This document shows positions 1 to 9,362 of a DNA stretch of 60,442 nt, one piece after another; position 1 is the stretch's first letter; every line of letters starts with the position of its first letter. Source of the DNA: an uncultured Saprospiraceae bacterium (lineage in GTDB: Bacteria; Bacteroidota; Bacteroidia; Chitinophagales; Saprospiraceae); NCBI GenBank assembly GCA_937967615.1, contig CALCMJ010000036.1, positions 1-60,442 on the forward strand, written 5' to 3'. The notes below the pieces were generated by a model. That model was not told where the DNA came from. It worked only from the letters and a program-made list of their open reading frames with translations, and did not search any database. The translations under genes were made by a program, and so were the position numbers.

Positions 1-1
1 T

Positions 2-1468
2 GGCACACATACCATTGGGTATTATGCAACTGATGCATGTGGTAACAGCGCGACTTGTAGTTTTAAAATTACCGTTGAATCTACTGTTGAACTCTGGTGC
101 CCAAGTGACATAACACTTTCAAATGATCTAGGTGGTTCAGGCATGAATGTTTCATGGCAAAATCCTGAACTGAATAGTTGTTGCAATTCAAATGGTAATG
201 GTGCCTACAAACCAGGTTTCGTTTATATGGGTAATTATAATGGCTCTAGCTACTATTGCTCACTACTGCCTGATACGTGGGAATCTGCTCAAGATGTATC
301 CGCAGCAAATGGAGGGCACCTAGCGTGTATTAATAGTGCTGGTGAAAATGCATTCCTTACAAGTATCTTACAAGTACCAGCGGCTTATATAGGCTTAAGC
401 GATGCAATTGATGAAGGTCAATTCGTTTGGGACTGTGGAGAGCCTCTTACTTATACAAATTGGTATCCAGGCCAACCAAATGACTTTAATAATAGTCAAG
501 ACTATGTTGAGTTATTGAGTAATGGTCAGTGGAATGATCAATATTACTACAAAGCCTTAGAATATATAATGGAGGTGCCTACTTGTAATGCTGTTACGCA
601 AACTGCAGGCCCTTCTAACGGTTCATACTTTCCAAATGGAACAACAACAGTTTCTTATACTGCATCTGATTGCTGTGGAAATATTGCAAGTTGTTCCTTT
701 AATGTGACTGTTGAAGAATCATTCTGTGATCCTTTAGGTCTTACTTCACAACAAGGTTGGATTGATGAGGTTATGATTGACACATTCAATAATTGGTCTG
801 GCAATAATGGTGGTTATGCAGATTTCACTGACACATGTATCCCTGTGGAAGCAGGAGGTTCATACGACCTGCGATTAAGTCCTCAATATTCACTTGGGAA
901 TTTGAATGCATTCTGGCATGTGTATATTGATTACAATATGGATGGTGACTTTATTGATAGTGGAGAGTTCGTGGCCTATGGTGCAGCAATTGGAAACATC
1001 GCGGGCACTCTATCGTTACCATATAATATATGGAATGGCGATGTTACAATGCGATTAGTGATGCATTTAGGAAGCTACGCTGAATCTCCATGTGATAGTG
1101 AAGGCAGCGGTGAAATTGAAGATTATTGTTTAACTATTACTGGTGGCACATTAAGCCTAGGTGATATTGCGGTAGAAACCAGAAATAATGTACAGCCTAC
1201 TGAACTTAATGCTACAGATTATGATGATTATAAAGTTTATCCAAATCCGTCAGTTGGGGAAATCCAAATAGCGTCTAAGAGAGACTTTATGCTCAATGCT
1301 GAAATTTATAATACATCAGGTAAATTGGTTAAATCCTTCAAAGTGGAATCCGGGAACAGAGATGCAATTTCTATTGCAGAACTTACCGATGGAGTCTATT
1401 TTATAAGGCTAATTGATACAAAAACCAAAGATGTAAGTACTAAGAAAATTATCCTAAACAAAGGATAA
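2..1468 (+). CDS. T9SS-secreted surface protein with HYR, C-type lectin and GEVED domains (5' end outside window)
   Basis: The frame is open from base 2, so this is the 3' part of a larger gene; the first internal ATG (143) is not taken as the start. In order it shows the end of an HYR-like domain (ATDACGNSATCSF), a C-type lectin-like domain (about 218-585) with a QPN sugar-site-like motif and a WND motif, another HYR-like segment (SDCCGNIASCSF), a GEVED-type domain ending in GEIEDYCLTI, and a C-terminal T9SS type A sorting domain starting at YPNPSVGEIQI and ending KKIILNKG. Proteins of this build are exported through the type IX system and anchored or released at the surface; the lectin domain suggests glycan or cell adhesion. 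The ligand cannot be read from the sequence. A terminator follows at once. Confidence 0.85.
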   Translation, partial: GTHTIGYYATDACGNSATCSFKITVESTVELWCPSDITLSNDLGGSGMNVSWQNPELNSCCNSNGNGAYKPGFVYMGNYNGSSYYCSLLPDTWESAQDVSAANGGHLACINSAGENAFLTSILQVPAAYIGLSDAIDEGQFVWDCGEPLTYTNWYPGQPNDFNNSQDYVELLSNGQWNDQYYYKALEYIMEVPTCNAVTQTAGPSNGSYFPNGTTTVSYTASDCCGNIASCSFNVTVEESFCDPLGLTSQQGWIDEVMIDTFNNWSGNNGGYADFTDTCIPVEAGGSYDLRLSPQYSLGNLNAFWHVYIDYNMDGDFIDSGEFVAYGAAIGNIAGTLSLPYNIWNGDVTMRLVMHLGSYAESPCDSEGSGEIEDYCLTITGGTLSLGDIAVETRNNVQPTELNATDYDDYKVYPNPSVGEIQIASKRDFMLNAEIYNTSGKLVKSFKVESGNRDAISIAELTDGVYFIRLIDTKTKDVSTKKIILNKG

Positions 1469-1492
1469 AGATTTATTGTGTGATTGTTGGAA

Positions 1493-1528
1493 GCCGTTGG
1501 TAGCTTTATTGCTGCCAGCGGTCTTTTT
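1493..1528 (+). terminator. Rho-independent terminator after the T9SS lectin gene
   Basis: A 12-bp stem (GCCGTTGGTAGC / GCTGCCAGCGGT, three G-U pairs) closes a TTTATT loop and is followed by CTTTTTAT. It lies 24 bases after the stop codon. Confidence 0.8.
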
Positions 1529-1585
1529 ATTTGAGGTACTTATATTAAAACTTTTTTAAATGTAATTAGCTATTTTTATGGCTAG

Positions 1586-2272
1586 ATGGCTATTACACTT
1601 AAATACTTAGGGCATTCTTGCTTCCAAATAGGTACACTAGGCAAGACTCTTGTGATCGATCCTTTCATATCTGCAAATGAATTAGCTAAGAATATTGACT
1701 TAAATAGTATTCCAGCTGACTATGTCTTACTCTCTCATGGGCATCAAGACCACATTGCAGATGCTGAGACAATATGTAAGAATACAGGTGCAAAGCTCAT
1801 TTCAAATTATGAAATAGTCATGTGGTATAAGCAAAAAGGCATAGAAGGCCATCCAATGAACCCAGGAGGTAATTGGGATTTTGATTTTGGAAGGGTTAAA
1901 ATGGTCAATGCTATCCACTCAAGTTCATTTCCTGATGGATCCTATGCAGGACAAGCAGGAGGTTTTGTAATTTCAAATTCCGAAACGACATTCTATTTTT
2001 CAGGTGACACAGCACTAACTTTAGATATGCAACTTATCGCTAGGACTAGTCCTAAACTTGATTTTGCAATACTTTGTATCGGTGATAACTTTACTATGGG
2101 TTATGAAGACGCAATACTGGCTGCTGAGTTTATAGACTGTAATAAAATTATCGCATGTCACTATGATACATTTGCTTGGATAAAAATAAATAAGCAAGAA
2201 GTTATTAATGCATTCAAAGCGAAAGGAAAAGAAATAATTTTTATGAACATATCAGAAGAGCAGACATTATAA
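1586..2272 (+). CDS. Metal-dependent hydrolase, MBL fold (UPF0173/UlaG-like)
   Basis: A 228-aa cytoplasmic protein of the metallo-beta-lactamase superfamily. The metal-binding signature HGHQDH is at residues 51-56, with further ligand candidates in FSGDTAL and in IACHYDTF near the C-terminus. Length and layout fit the UPF0173 family of stand-alone metal-dependent hydrolases whose substrate is mostly unknown. The stop codon directly abuts the parA ATG, so the two are probably co-transcribed. The start at 1586 follows a T-rich tract (TATTTTTA) only loosely like a Bacteroidota -7 element. The family call is firm; the substrate is not known. Confidence 0.85.
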   Translation: MAITLKYLGHSCFQIGTLGKTLVIDPFISANELAKNIDLNSIPADYVLLSHGHQDHIADAETICKNTGAKLISNYEIVMWYKQKGIEGHPMNPGGNWDFDFGRVKMVNAIHSSSFPDGSYAGQAGGFVISNSETTFYFSGDTALTLDMQLIARTSPKLDFAILCIGDNFTMGYEDAILAAEFIDCNKIIACHYDTFAWIKINKQEVINAFKAKGKEIIFMNISEEQTL

Positions 2273-3094
2273 ATGGGTAAAGTAGTAGCAATTGCAAATC
2301 AAAAAGGTGGTGTAGGAAAAACCACTACAGCGGTAAATCTAGCTGCTGCCTTGGGACTCCTAAACAAGCAAGTACTTCTTATTGATGCGGATCCACAAGG
2401 AAATGCATCTTCGGGCCTTGGTCATAAAGAGGATGAGATTGAAGGTGAATTGTATGATGTGATCATAGGTGACAAGAGTGCAAATGATGTGATCATCAAG
2501 GACGTTTCAACCAATCTAGATTTGATCCCTTCCACTGTTGAATTAGTAGGTGCTGAGATTGAACTGGTTCAAATGGAGAATCGTGAATTTGTCCTTAGAA
2601 AGATAATAAACCAAGTAAAAAATGATTACGATTATATTTTCATAGACTGTCTTCCCTCTCTAGGTATTCTAACATTAAATGCGCTTACCGCCGCAGATTC
2701 AGTAATTGTCCCTGCCCAGTGTGAAGTCTATTCTTTAGAAGGATTGGGTAAACTCAAGAATACAATTTCATTAGTACAGGCAGAGTTAAATCCAGAACTC
2801 AAAGTTGAAGGTATCGTACTTTCCATGTATGACAAAAGACTTCGTATGGCCAATATGGTTGTAGAGACGATTAAAGAAATTTTGACAGACCCAATTTTTG
2901 AGACTATTATACATAGAAATTCAAAAATAGGTGAAGCACCGAGTACTGGAAAATCTATTCTCCTGTATGACATTTCTAGTAAAGGGGCCACAAATTTTTT
3001 AAACTTAGCATACGAATTCCTTCAGAATAACGGAGATAAGATTGAACACGTAAGTCCTAAAAAACTTATATCAAAAACCACAGTAAAGAAATAA
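2273..3094 (+). CDS. parA: ParA-type chromosome partitioning ATPase (Soj)
   Basis: A 273-aa ParA/MinD-superfamily ATPase. It has the deviant Walker A motif KGGVGKTT at residues 11-18, the DADPQGN switch motif and the hydrophobic Walker B run FIDCLPSLG. Together with ParB it moves and separates newly replicated origins; ParA binds DNA nonspecifically when ATP-bound and ParB stimulates hydrolysis. It begins immediately after the stop of the MBL hydrolase and is followed two bases later by parB, so the three look like one operon. Size and motifs are typical of chromosomal rather than plasmid ParA. No clear parS palindrome was found in this window. Confidence 0.95.
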   Translation: MGKVVAIANQKGGVGKTTTAVNLAAALGLLNKQVLLIDADPQGNASSGLGHKEDEIEGELYDVIIGDKSANDVIIKDVSTNLDLIPSTVELVGAEIELVQMENREFVLRKIINQVKNDYDYIFIDCLPSLGILTLNALTAADSVIVPAQCEVYSLEGLGKLKNTISLVQAELNPELKVEGIVLSMYDKRLRMANMVVETIKEILTDPIFETIIHRNSKIGEAPSTGKSILLYDISSKGATNFLNLAYEFLQNNGDKIEHVSPKKLISKTTVKK

Positions 3095-3096
3095 GA

Positions 3097-4008
3097 ATGA
3101 GCAAACAAAAAAATGATCTTGGAAAAGGACTAAGAGCTTTGCTTAAAGGAATTGATAGCAATGACAAAACCGTTTCCAAGAAACAGAAGGAAAAAGTTAT
3201 AAAGGAGATTAGTGCATCTGTCATAGAAATTCCAATTAATCAAATAGTAGCTAACAAAGACCAACCTAGAAAAAACTTTGACAGCAAGGAACTTGAAGAA
3301 CTCGTCCAATCTATTGAAACATACGGACTAATTCAACCTATTACTGTCAGAAAAATTGCTGAAAATAAATTTGAAATAATCTCGGGAGAACGGCGTTGGA
3401 GAGCTTCCAAAAAAGCCGGAATTAAAACCGTACCAGTTTATGTTCGACTTGCCGATGATCAAACTTTGCTTGAAATGGCTTTGGTTGAAAACATCCAAAG
3501 GAGTGATTTAAATCCAATTGAAATCGCTATCAGCTACCATCGTTTACTTGAAGAATTTGATATAACGCATAAAGACTTATCTGAGAGGATAGGGAAAGAA
3601 AGAAGTACAATAAGCAATTATGTACGTCTTTTAAAATTACCTATGAGCATCCAAAACTCTCTCAAGAATAACAGCATCTCTATGGGACATGCAAGAGCAA
3701 TAGCTGGAATAGATAAAATAGAGATTCAGCTTTCAGTTTTTAAGGAAATAGTTAATAAAGATCTTTCTGTTCGTAAAGCAGAACAACTTATTAGGACTTA
3801 CAATTCTTCTAAACCAAGCAATTCAAATACGGCTCAAAAAGGAAAGAAAATAGACGCTCAGATTTTAAAAATACAAGATGAGCTTAGCTCCCATTTGGGT
3901 TCAAAAGTTGTTATTGATAGATCTTCAGCTGGAAAGGGGAAATTTAGAATTCACTTTAAAGATGATGATGAATTCAATTTGATATTAGAAAACTTAGGCT
4001 ATTTCTAA
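3097..4008 (+). CDS. parB: ParB/Spo0J chromosome partitioning protein
   Basis: A 303-aa ParB-family CTPase/DNA-binding protein. It has an N-terminal GLGKGLRALL-like start, the ParB N domain with DQPRK and the CTP-binding GERRWRA motif (residues 97-103), the ENIQRSDLNPIE segment, and a central helix-turn-helix (ITHKDLSERIGKERSTISNYVRLL). The C-terminal domain would dimerise. It loads at parS sites and spreads as a clamp; parA lies two bases upstream. Start at 3097 agrees with the common MSK-xxLGKGLxAL start of the family. Confidence 0.95.
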   Translation: MSKQKNDLGKGLRALLKGIDSNDKTVSKKQKEKVIKEISASVIEIPINQIVANKDQPRKNFDSKELEELVQSIETYGLIQPITVRKIAENKFEIISGERRWRASKKAGIKTVPVYVRLADDQTLLEMALVENIQRSDLNPIEIAISYHRLLEEFDITHKDLSERIGKERSTISNYVRLLKLPMSIQNSLKNNSISMGHARAIAGIDKIEIQLSVFKEIVNKDLSVRKAEQLIRTYNSSKPSNSNTAQKGKKIDAQILKIQDELSSHLGSKVVIDRSSAGKGKFRIHFKDDDEFNLILENLGYF

Positions 4009-4038
4009 CAATTTCTATTTTAAATCGTTAAGATATAG

Positions 4039-4653
4039 ATGGGTATAAAACACTACCTCATATTAATTGTAGTTTTTCTTTCTAGTAACTTTTGCTTTGG
4101 GCAAGTTGAATTGGATACCTCTGCGTATTACAGTGACTCATTATATGAGGCAAATAAAGGAGATAGATTTGGACTATTCTCAGTATTTAAAGGAAAGCCA
4201 GGTAAAGCAGCTCTTTCCGGCCTTTTATTTCCGGCCGCAGGCCAATTTTACAATAAAAGATATTGGAAAGTTCCCATAGTTCTTGCAGCTGAAGGCACTC
4301 TTCTATTTTTGGCGATTGATAGGACCAATTATTGGAATGCTCTCAATAAAGGATATTTAGACCTTCTTAATGGACGAACAGAAAATTTTCGTGGAGTTAC
4401 TGAGGCTAGTGTTCTCAAACCTACCAGAGATTTTACCCGAAAACAAAAAGATTACTTGTGGATTGGTTTTGGCATTGTACACCTACTTGCCATAACAGAA
4501 GCGTTTGTAGATGCCCATCTTTTGGACTTCGATATTGATGATGATTTGAGTCTTCATTTTGTTCCTAAGAGTCAGATGTATACATTCACAATATTTCAAG
4601 TAAACATCCCACTGAATACTGGCAGAAAGAAAACACGCAAATACTTCTTATAA
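4039..4653 (+). CDS. DUF5683 domain-containing envelope protein
   Basis: A 204-aa protein with an N-terminal signal peptide (MGIKHYLILIVVFLSSNFCFG) followed by a short linker and the DUF5683 core: KAALSGLLFPAAGQFYNKRYWKVPIV, then hydrophobic helices and a charged loop (DFTRKQKDYLWIG). In Bacteroidota this family commonly sits directly after parAB, as here, 30 bases downstream, so it likely belongs to the par operon. Its function is unknown. The last bases overlap the convergent OmpA-SPOR gene by 6 bp, leaving no room for a terminator between them. Confidence 0.8.
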   Translation: MGIKHYLILIVVFLSSNFCFGQVELDTSAYYSDSLYEANKGDRFGLFSVFKGKPGKAALSGLLFPAAGQFYNKRYWKVPIVLAAEGTLLFLAIDRTNYWNALNKGYLDLLNGRTENFRGVTEASVLKPTRDFTRKQKDYLWIGFGIVHLLAITEAFVDAHLLDFDIDDDLSLHFVPKSQMYTFTIFQVNIPLNTGRKKTRKYFL

Positions 4654-6243
4654 TTCAGATTCTAAAACTCCATTCACAAAGTTTACTATATACGCTCTAG
4701 GATATTCTTTCTTAGCAGTTCCCATCAAATATTTTACTGCATCTCGCTCTTCAGGAAAACTTCCAATAGTATATAAATACTCACCGTTCTTTAATTTGTA
4801 CAATTTCAAATCTTCGTGTTTGTCTTTAAGAAGATTGTTATCAGAAATTGTTTTTCTAGATTGATGTATCACTATCCTTGATTCTTTCTCAAGAACTACC
4901 TCTTCTTCAATACTTTCATCTTCTGATTCATCTTCCAATGTATTTTCCTCAATATCATTTTGCTCACTTGTAGATTTATTTTCCTCCAGTTTTTTCTTTA
5001 GTGCACTACCATCAAGTGTTCCAGAGAATCTTTCATCCTCTACTTGTTCTTTCTCTTCTTCCTCTTTGACTTCCTCTTCACCTTCTTCTGGAATTCTTAC
5101 CTGTTCTTGATTCAATAACTCTTCAATAAGCAAAGCTTCTCTTTCTTCTCTTTTTTCTTGAGCAAGAGATGGAATTTTAACGTTAGTGTTTATTCCTAAT
5201 ATTTTAATTTCAGTTCTTCTATTAATTGCGTGTTGTGCATCAGTACATTCTACAAATGAAGTACATTTATTAAGAAGATCGGTTTCTCCGTAACCCCGTG
5301 AGGTTATTGAAGATCTTGGTATTTCACTATTTTCAAGAATATAATCCACAGCAGATTGTGCCCTTTTAATGGACAAAGCCATATTATCTTCCTGCCTTCC
5401 ACGAGAATCAGTATGGCTCCCTAATTCTATTGTTAAATTAGGATTGTCTTTTATTAGAACGATTAGATTATCAAGTGCTTTTTTTGCATCATGAGTAAGG
5501 TCGGCTTTCCCGAATTCGTACAACACATTTCTAAACTGAACTTCTCTACCCAGATATACTCGCTCCATCTCTACATTGGCTAACAATACGCCATTTGCAT
5601 TTCCTTCTGTAAGATTATCTGTAACCTCAGGCCGTACATCCCCTATTCCGTCAAAACACAAAATACATCCTTCAATATCTACAAAGGCTTCCATCCTTTT
5701 GGTGAAATATCCTTCTTTTCGAATTAAAACTGTATAGTGATTCCCTTTTACCAAATTTGCCCTAAAGTTAGGAGCCGCATGCTCTTCAAGAGTTAGCTCC
5801 ATTTTTTTCTTAGTATTATTATATACTTCGATGTTTGCTCCTTTGATGGCGTCAACTACAATACTGTCATGCTCTCTTGCATTCGCCAAAGTTATTTCAA
5901 AAATGTAACCTGGCGCACGTTTCATTTCAAGTTTGACAAAAAGTTTTCCTTCCTTCTTTCTGCTTTTATTTGAAACTTCAATTTCCATATCTTCAAACAT
6001 TTCCTTATAAGCAGTAAGGATGTATTTCCTACCAACTGGCACTTCGCAGACAAAGTGTCCATCTAAGTCAGACATTGTTTCGCACAAAACTGTTTCTTTA
6101 TCAGCATCAAAGATGACTATCTGAGTTGCATTGAGATATCCTCTATTTCCAGATTCAAAAGCATAGCCATCTATACTCAAAGTCTGAGCTTGGAGGCTAA
6201 ATGAAATAAAGCAAATAAAAAATACGGTGAATAAGTTTTTCAT
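4648..6243 (-). CDS. OmpA-family envelope protein with carboxypeptidase-regulatory-like and C-terminal SPOR-like domains
   Basis: I take the ATG at 6243 (531 aa), which gives a clean signal peptide (MKNLFTVFFICFISFSLQAQ); an ATG at 6264 lies upstream but would overlap the promoter-like CAAAAGTA. The mature protein has beta-rich regulatory-like repeats (about residues 20-220), an OmpA peptidoglycan-binding domain (LTIELGSHTDSRG, SIKRAQSAVDYIL), a very acidic linker rich in Glu, and a C-terminal SPOR-like domain (YTIGSFPEERDAVKYL). OmpA domains bind diaminopimelate in peptidoglycan and SPOR domains bind denuded glycan, so the protein probably ties the cell wall to the outer membrane or to division sites. 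Its stop overlaps the convergent DUF5683 gene. Confidence 0.8.
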   Translation of the reverse strand: MKNLFTVFFICFISFSLQAQTLSIDGYAFESGNRGYLNATQIVIFDADKETVLCETMSDLDGHFVCEVPVGRKYILTAYKEMFEDMEIEVSNKSRKKEGKLFVKLEMKRAPGYIFEITLANAREHDSIVVDAIKGANIEVYNNTKKKMELTLEEHAAPNFRANLVKGNHYTVLIRKEGYFTKRMEAFVDIEGCILCFDGIGDVRPEVTDNLTEGNANGVLLANVEMERVYLGREVQFRNVLYEFGKADLTHDAKKALDNLIVLIKDNPNLTIELGSHTDSRGRQEDNMALSIKRAQSAVDYILENSEIPRSSITSRGYGETDLLNKCTSFVECTDAQHAINRRTEIKILGINTNVKIPSLAQEKREEREALLIEELLNQEQVRIPEEGEEEVKEEEEKEQVEDERFSGTLDGSALKKKLEENKSTSEQNDIEENTLEDESEDESIEEEVVLEKESRIVIHQSRKTISDNNLLKDKHEDLKLYKLKNGEYLYTIGSFPEERDAVKYLMGTAKKEYPRAYIVNFVNGVLESEL

Positions 6244-6261
6244 AATCTTAACTTTGGACTG

Positions 6262-6269
6262 CAAAAGTA
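6262..6269 (-). promoter_or_regulatory. Bacteroidota -7 promoter element of the OmpA-SPOR gene
   Basis: On the minus strand TACTTTTG matches TAnnTTTG exactly, about 19 bases before the ATG at 6243. No clear -33 TTTG is seen upstream. It supports the shorter start for the gene. Confidence 0.45.
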
Positions 6270-6319
6270 TATAAATCCCTGTTTATTACTATTATAGATT
6301 AAAATAATTCCTCATATAT

Positions 6320-7270
6320 ATGAGACTGAAAATTATCTTTTTAGGTACACCAGATTTCGCTGTTTCATCGTTAAAAATGTTAGTCGAAAATAAATATGAT
6401 ATCGTTGGAGTAGTAACAGCACCTGATAAATATGGTGGTAGAGGTAGAAAACAGCTAATCATGTCAGATGTTAAAAAGTTTGCCCTAAAACATAATCTCA
6501 ATATACTACAACCAACTAATTTGAAGAGCAAAGAGTTCCTTAATCAGCTCAATTCTTTAAATGCCGATTTACAAGTTATAGTCGCTTTTAGAATGCTTCC
6601 AGAGGTAGTTTGGAATATGCCCCCTTTGGGCACATACAACCTGCATGGCTCTCTACTACCCAAGTACAGAGGAGCAGCCCCTATTCACTGGGCGATTATG
6701 AATGGCGAAAGAGAAACTGGTGTAAGCTCATTCAAACTCAAGCATGAGATAGATACAGGTGATATGCTATTACAAAGAAAAATGTCTATCAAGGACAATG
6801 ATACATTAGGATCAGTTTATGACAAACTAAAGGCCCTAGGTGCTCAAGTCGTTCTCGAATCCGTAAGGATGATTGAATCTGGAAATCTGAGACTCCGTCC
6901 TCAGCCGGATATTGCTACAACAAAAGCACCTAAACTAAATAGAGAAAATTGTCAACTAAATTTTAATCTTCCAACTCATCAAGTATATAACAAAATCCGA
7001 GGTTTGGATCCTTTTCCGTCAGCATGGTGTAAGATTGATGGTAAAACCCATAAAATTTTCAAATCTAGGGGATTTGTAGATGGTTTGGCTAGAACAGCTG
7101 GAAATATATTTACAGATAACAAATCCTATCTGACCATTAGCACAAACGATGGTTATATACACGTGCTTGAGATTCAACAAGAAGGGAAGAAAAAGATGTT
7201 AATTACAGAATTGCTAAACGGCTATAATTTCAAGTCAGAAAGCATAGATCCTATGCAAAATTTACTGTGA
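6320..7270 (+). CDS. fmt: Methionyl-tRNA formyltransferase
   Basis: A 316-aa enzyme that formylates initiator Met-tRNA using 10-formyltetrahydrofolate. The N-terminal formyltransferase domain has FLGTPDFAV at the start, the NLHGSLLPKYRGAAPI catalytic segment (Asn107, His109) and the EIDTGDML motif holding the catalytic Asp near 145-148. The C-terminal OB-like tRNA-binding domain follows (about 205-316). Length is usual for the family. It is divergent from the OmpA-SPOR gene and its end overlaps a possible small ORF on the other strand. Confidence 0.95.
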   Translation: MRLKIIFLGTPDFAVSSLKMLVENKYDIVGVVTAPDKYGGRGRKQLIMSDVKKFALKHNLNILQPTNLKSKEFLNQLNSLNADLQVIVAFRMLPEVVWNMPPLGTYNLHGSLLPKYRGAAPIHWAIMNGERETGVSSFKLKHEIDTGDMLLQRKMSIKDNDTLGSVYDKLKALGAQVVLESVRMIESGNLRLRPQPDIATTKAPKLNRENCQLNFNLPTHQVYNKIRGLDPFPSAWCKIDGKTHKIFKSRGFVDGLARTAGNIFTDNKSYLTISTNDGYIHVLEIQQEGKKKMLITELLNGYNFKSESIDPMQNLL

Positions 7271-7463
7271 TCATATATCTCAATTTTTCAAGGCAATACT
7301 TTAATAAATCAACTTCTGGAGAGACACTAGCCATTTCACAGACCTTTTCTTCAGCCAGTATGGTGAAATCTAATGTATTTAAGCTAATCTGTAAATAAAT
7401 AAAACAAATTGCACTAGAAGTGCATAATAGGAAAAAGACCTTACGAATGAGTTTATCTTGCAT
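7251..7463 (-). CDS. Possible small membrane protein (70 aa)
   Basis: A 70-aa reading frame with an N-terminal positively charged start and one hydrophobic helix (KVFFLLCTSSAICFIYLQI), followed by an acidic soluble part. I do not recognise a family. It overlaps the fmt 3' end by 20 bp. A promoter-like TAACTTTTG lies about 20 bases upstream of its ATG on the same strand, which is the best evidence that it is real; otherwise the frame could be chance in AT-rich DNA. Confidence 0.35.
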   Translation of the reverse strand: MQDKLIRKVFFLLCTSSAICFIYLQISLNTLDFTILAEEKVCEMASVSPEVDLLKYCLEKLRYMITVNFA

Positions 7464-7483
7464 TACCTGGTTAATTTAATCCA

Positions 7484-7492
7484 CAAAAGTTA
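7484..7492 (-). promoter_or_regulatory. Possible -7 element upstream of the 70-aa ORF
   Basis: Minus-strand TAACTTTTG is one base longer than the TAnnTTTG consensus and ends about 20 bases before the ATG at 7463. Confidence 0.3.
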
Positions 7493-7547
7493 TTCTGTCT
7501 ATAAAACGCAAGGAAAATTGAAATAGTTACACTTTTGTTAAATAAAA

Positions 7548-9266
7548 TTATTTCAGAACTAAATTTCTTCCAGGAATTGAGGATAAAAGCTTTTTAGTAT
7601 ATGGTGATTTAGGGGTTTGGATAATAGACTTAGAATCCCCCGATTCAACTATACTACCCTCTTTCATTACCATTATTCTGTCTGAAATAAACTGTACAAC
7701 GGCAAGATCATGCGATATAAAAATATAAGACAGGCCGAACTTTTCTTTGAGCTCTATTAACAAATTAATGATCTGAGCTTGAACAGAAACGTCCAAAGCA
7801 GAAACACATTCATCACAAATGAGAAACTCTGGTTCTAATGCTAATGCCCTTGCAATTACAATGCGTTGTCTTTGTCCACCGGAAAATTCGTGAGGATATC
7901 TAGAATAATGCTTTTCCTCCAGTCCTACAGTCTTCAATAAGTCAATAGCGCGATTTTTGGCCTCCAGTTTACTGGAGACAATCTTGTGCACTATCATAGG
8001 TTCTGCAATAGCATAACCAACTGTCAATCTAGGATTAAGACTAGAATATGGATCTTGAAATATTATCTGCAAAGATTTTCGCAACTTCCTTAGTCTTTTT
8101 GTGTCATAATTGAGAATGTTTTCATTCTTATAGAAAACAGACCCATTTTGAGCTTCTTCCAGACGCATAATCGTTTTACTTAGAGTAGATTTCCCTGAAC
8201 CACTCTCTCCTACTAAGCCTAAACATTCTCCTTTCCTTACTTCAAAGCTTACATCGTTCAACGCTTTTAAATAATGTGTCACCTTACCAAAGAAATTGCG
8301 CTCTTTAGGGTACCATGTACTTAGATTCTCAACTCGCATAACGACATCATTACTGATTGCGTGTTTAGAGTCTTTCTTGTTTTGTTTACAGAATTTTTCG
8401 AAATTCAGTGAATCGTCAGTAAGGAAATCTTCCACGGTTGGAAGTTTGTTCAGCTTAAAATCTAAAGGAGGTCTGCATGCAATAAGGCCTCGGGTATAAG
8501 CATGGCTTGCATGTTTGAATAAGCTAGCTACATCAGATGATTCTACTACCCTACCGTTTTGCATAACAACAACTCTATTCGCGATTTCTGAGATTACACC
8601 TAGGTCGTGTGATATAAACAAAATGGCCATGCCATATTCTTCCTGTACATCCTTTAACAACTGAATCACTTCTTTTTGCACTGTGACATCTAGAGCTGTG
8701 GTAGGTTCGTCTGCAATAAGTAATTTAGGTCTGCATGAAATTGCCATTGCGATCATAACCCTTTGAATCTGGCCACCTGAAAGCTGATGTGGATAAGAAT
8801 TATAAATACGTTCAGGGTCTGGCAGTTTGACTCTTTCAAATAGCTTTAGACTAATGTTTCTAGCCTCTTTTTTGTCCTGAGTCCTATGTAAAAGAATCGC
8901 TTCATCTACTTGAAGTCCACATCGCATTGAAGGATTAAGACTCGTCATAGGCTCTTGAAAGATCATAGCAATATGTTTCCCTCTGTATTTCGTATATTGC
9001 TTTTGAGTTAATTTTGAAAGGTCCACACAAACATCATCTTCATAATAAAGAATCTCGCCACCTTCTATCTTTGCCGTATTCTTAGGTAAGAGTCCCATTA
9101 TGGATAGTGATGTGACTGATTTTCCAGAACCTGATTCTCCCACAACACCTAGGGTCTCTCCTTCGTTAATATAGAGATCAATGTTATCTACAGCCTTAAC
9201 AATCCCTTCATCTGTGTTAAAGAAGGTTTTTAGACCTTTAATTTTGAGTAATGGCTTATCTGACAT
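7548..9266 (-). CDS. ABC transporter ATP-binding protein, two fused NBDs (DppD-DppF/GsiA/YejF type)
   Basis: A 572-aa protein with two complete nucleotide-binding domains of the oligopeptide/nickel importer type. NBD1 has Walker A GESGSGKS (residues 43-50), signature LSGGQIQR and Walker B LLIADEPTTALD; NBD2 has GESGSGKST, signature FSGGQRQR and FLICDECVSALD. Each NBD carries the typical C-terminal extension with RGL or TKKLL peptides. It would energise an importer for peptides or similar solutes. No permease or binding-protein gene is adjacent, so the partner membrane genes must be elsewhere. NBD2's Walker B has DEC where NBD1 has DEP. Confidence 0.9.
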   Translation of the reverse strand: MSDKPLLKIKGLKTFFNTDEGIVKAVDNIDLYINEGETLGVVGESGSGKSVTSLSIMGLLPKNTAKIEGGEILYYEDDVCVDLSKLTQKQYTKYRGKHIAMIFQEPMTSLNPSMRCGLQVDEAILLHRTQDKKEARNISLKLFERVKLPDPERIYNSYPHQLSGGQIQRVMIAMAISCRPKLLIADEPTTALDVTVQKEVIQLLKDVQEEYGMAILFISHDLGVISEIANRVVVMQNGRVVESSDVASLFKHASHAYTRGLIACRPPLDFKLNKLPTVEDFLTDDSLNFEKFCKQNKKDSKHAISNDVVMRVENLSTWYPKERNFFGKVTHYLKALNDVSFEVRKGECLGLVGESGSGKSTLSKTIMRLEEAQNGSVFYKNENILNYDTKRLRKLRKSLQIIFQDPYSSLNPRLTVGYAIAEPMIVHKIVSSKLEAKNRAIDLLKTVGLEEKHYSRYPHEFSGGQRQRIVIARALALEPEFLICDECVSALDVSVQAQIINLLIELKEKFGLSYIFISHDLAVVQFISDRIMVMKEGSIVESGDSKSIIQTPKSPYTKKLLSSIPGRNLVLK

Positions 9267-9362
9267 GTAGGAAAGATGCGATATTTACATGAAGTTAAGA
9301 AATCATTAAAATATTGTAATCTAGCTTATTCTTTCGTCCTTAATTATACAAATACATCTTAG

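Noticed and set aside
2273-4008. Search for a parS site near parAB
   Set aside because: No clear GTTTCACGTGAAAC-like palindrome was found by eye in or around these genes.
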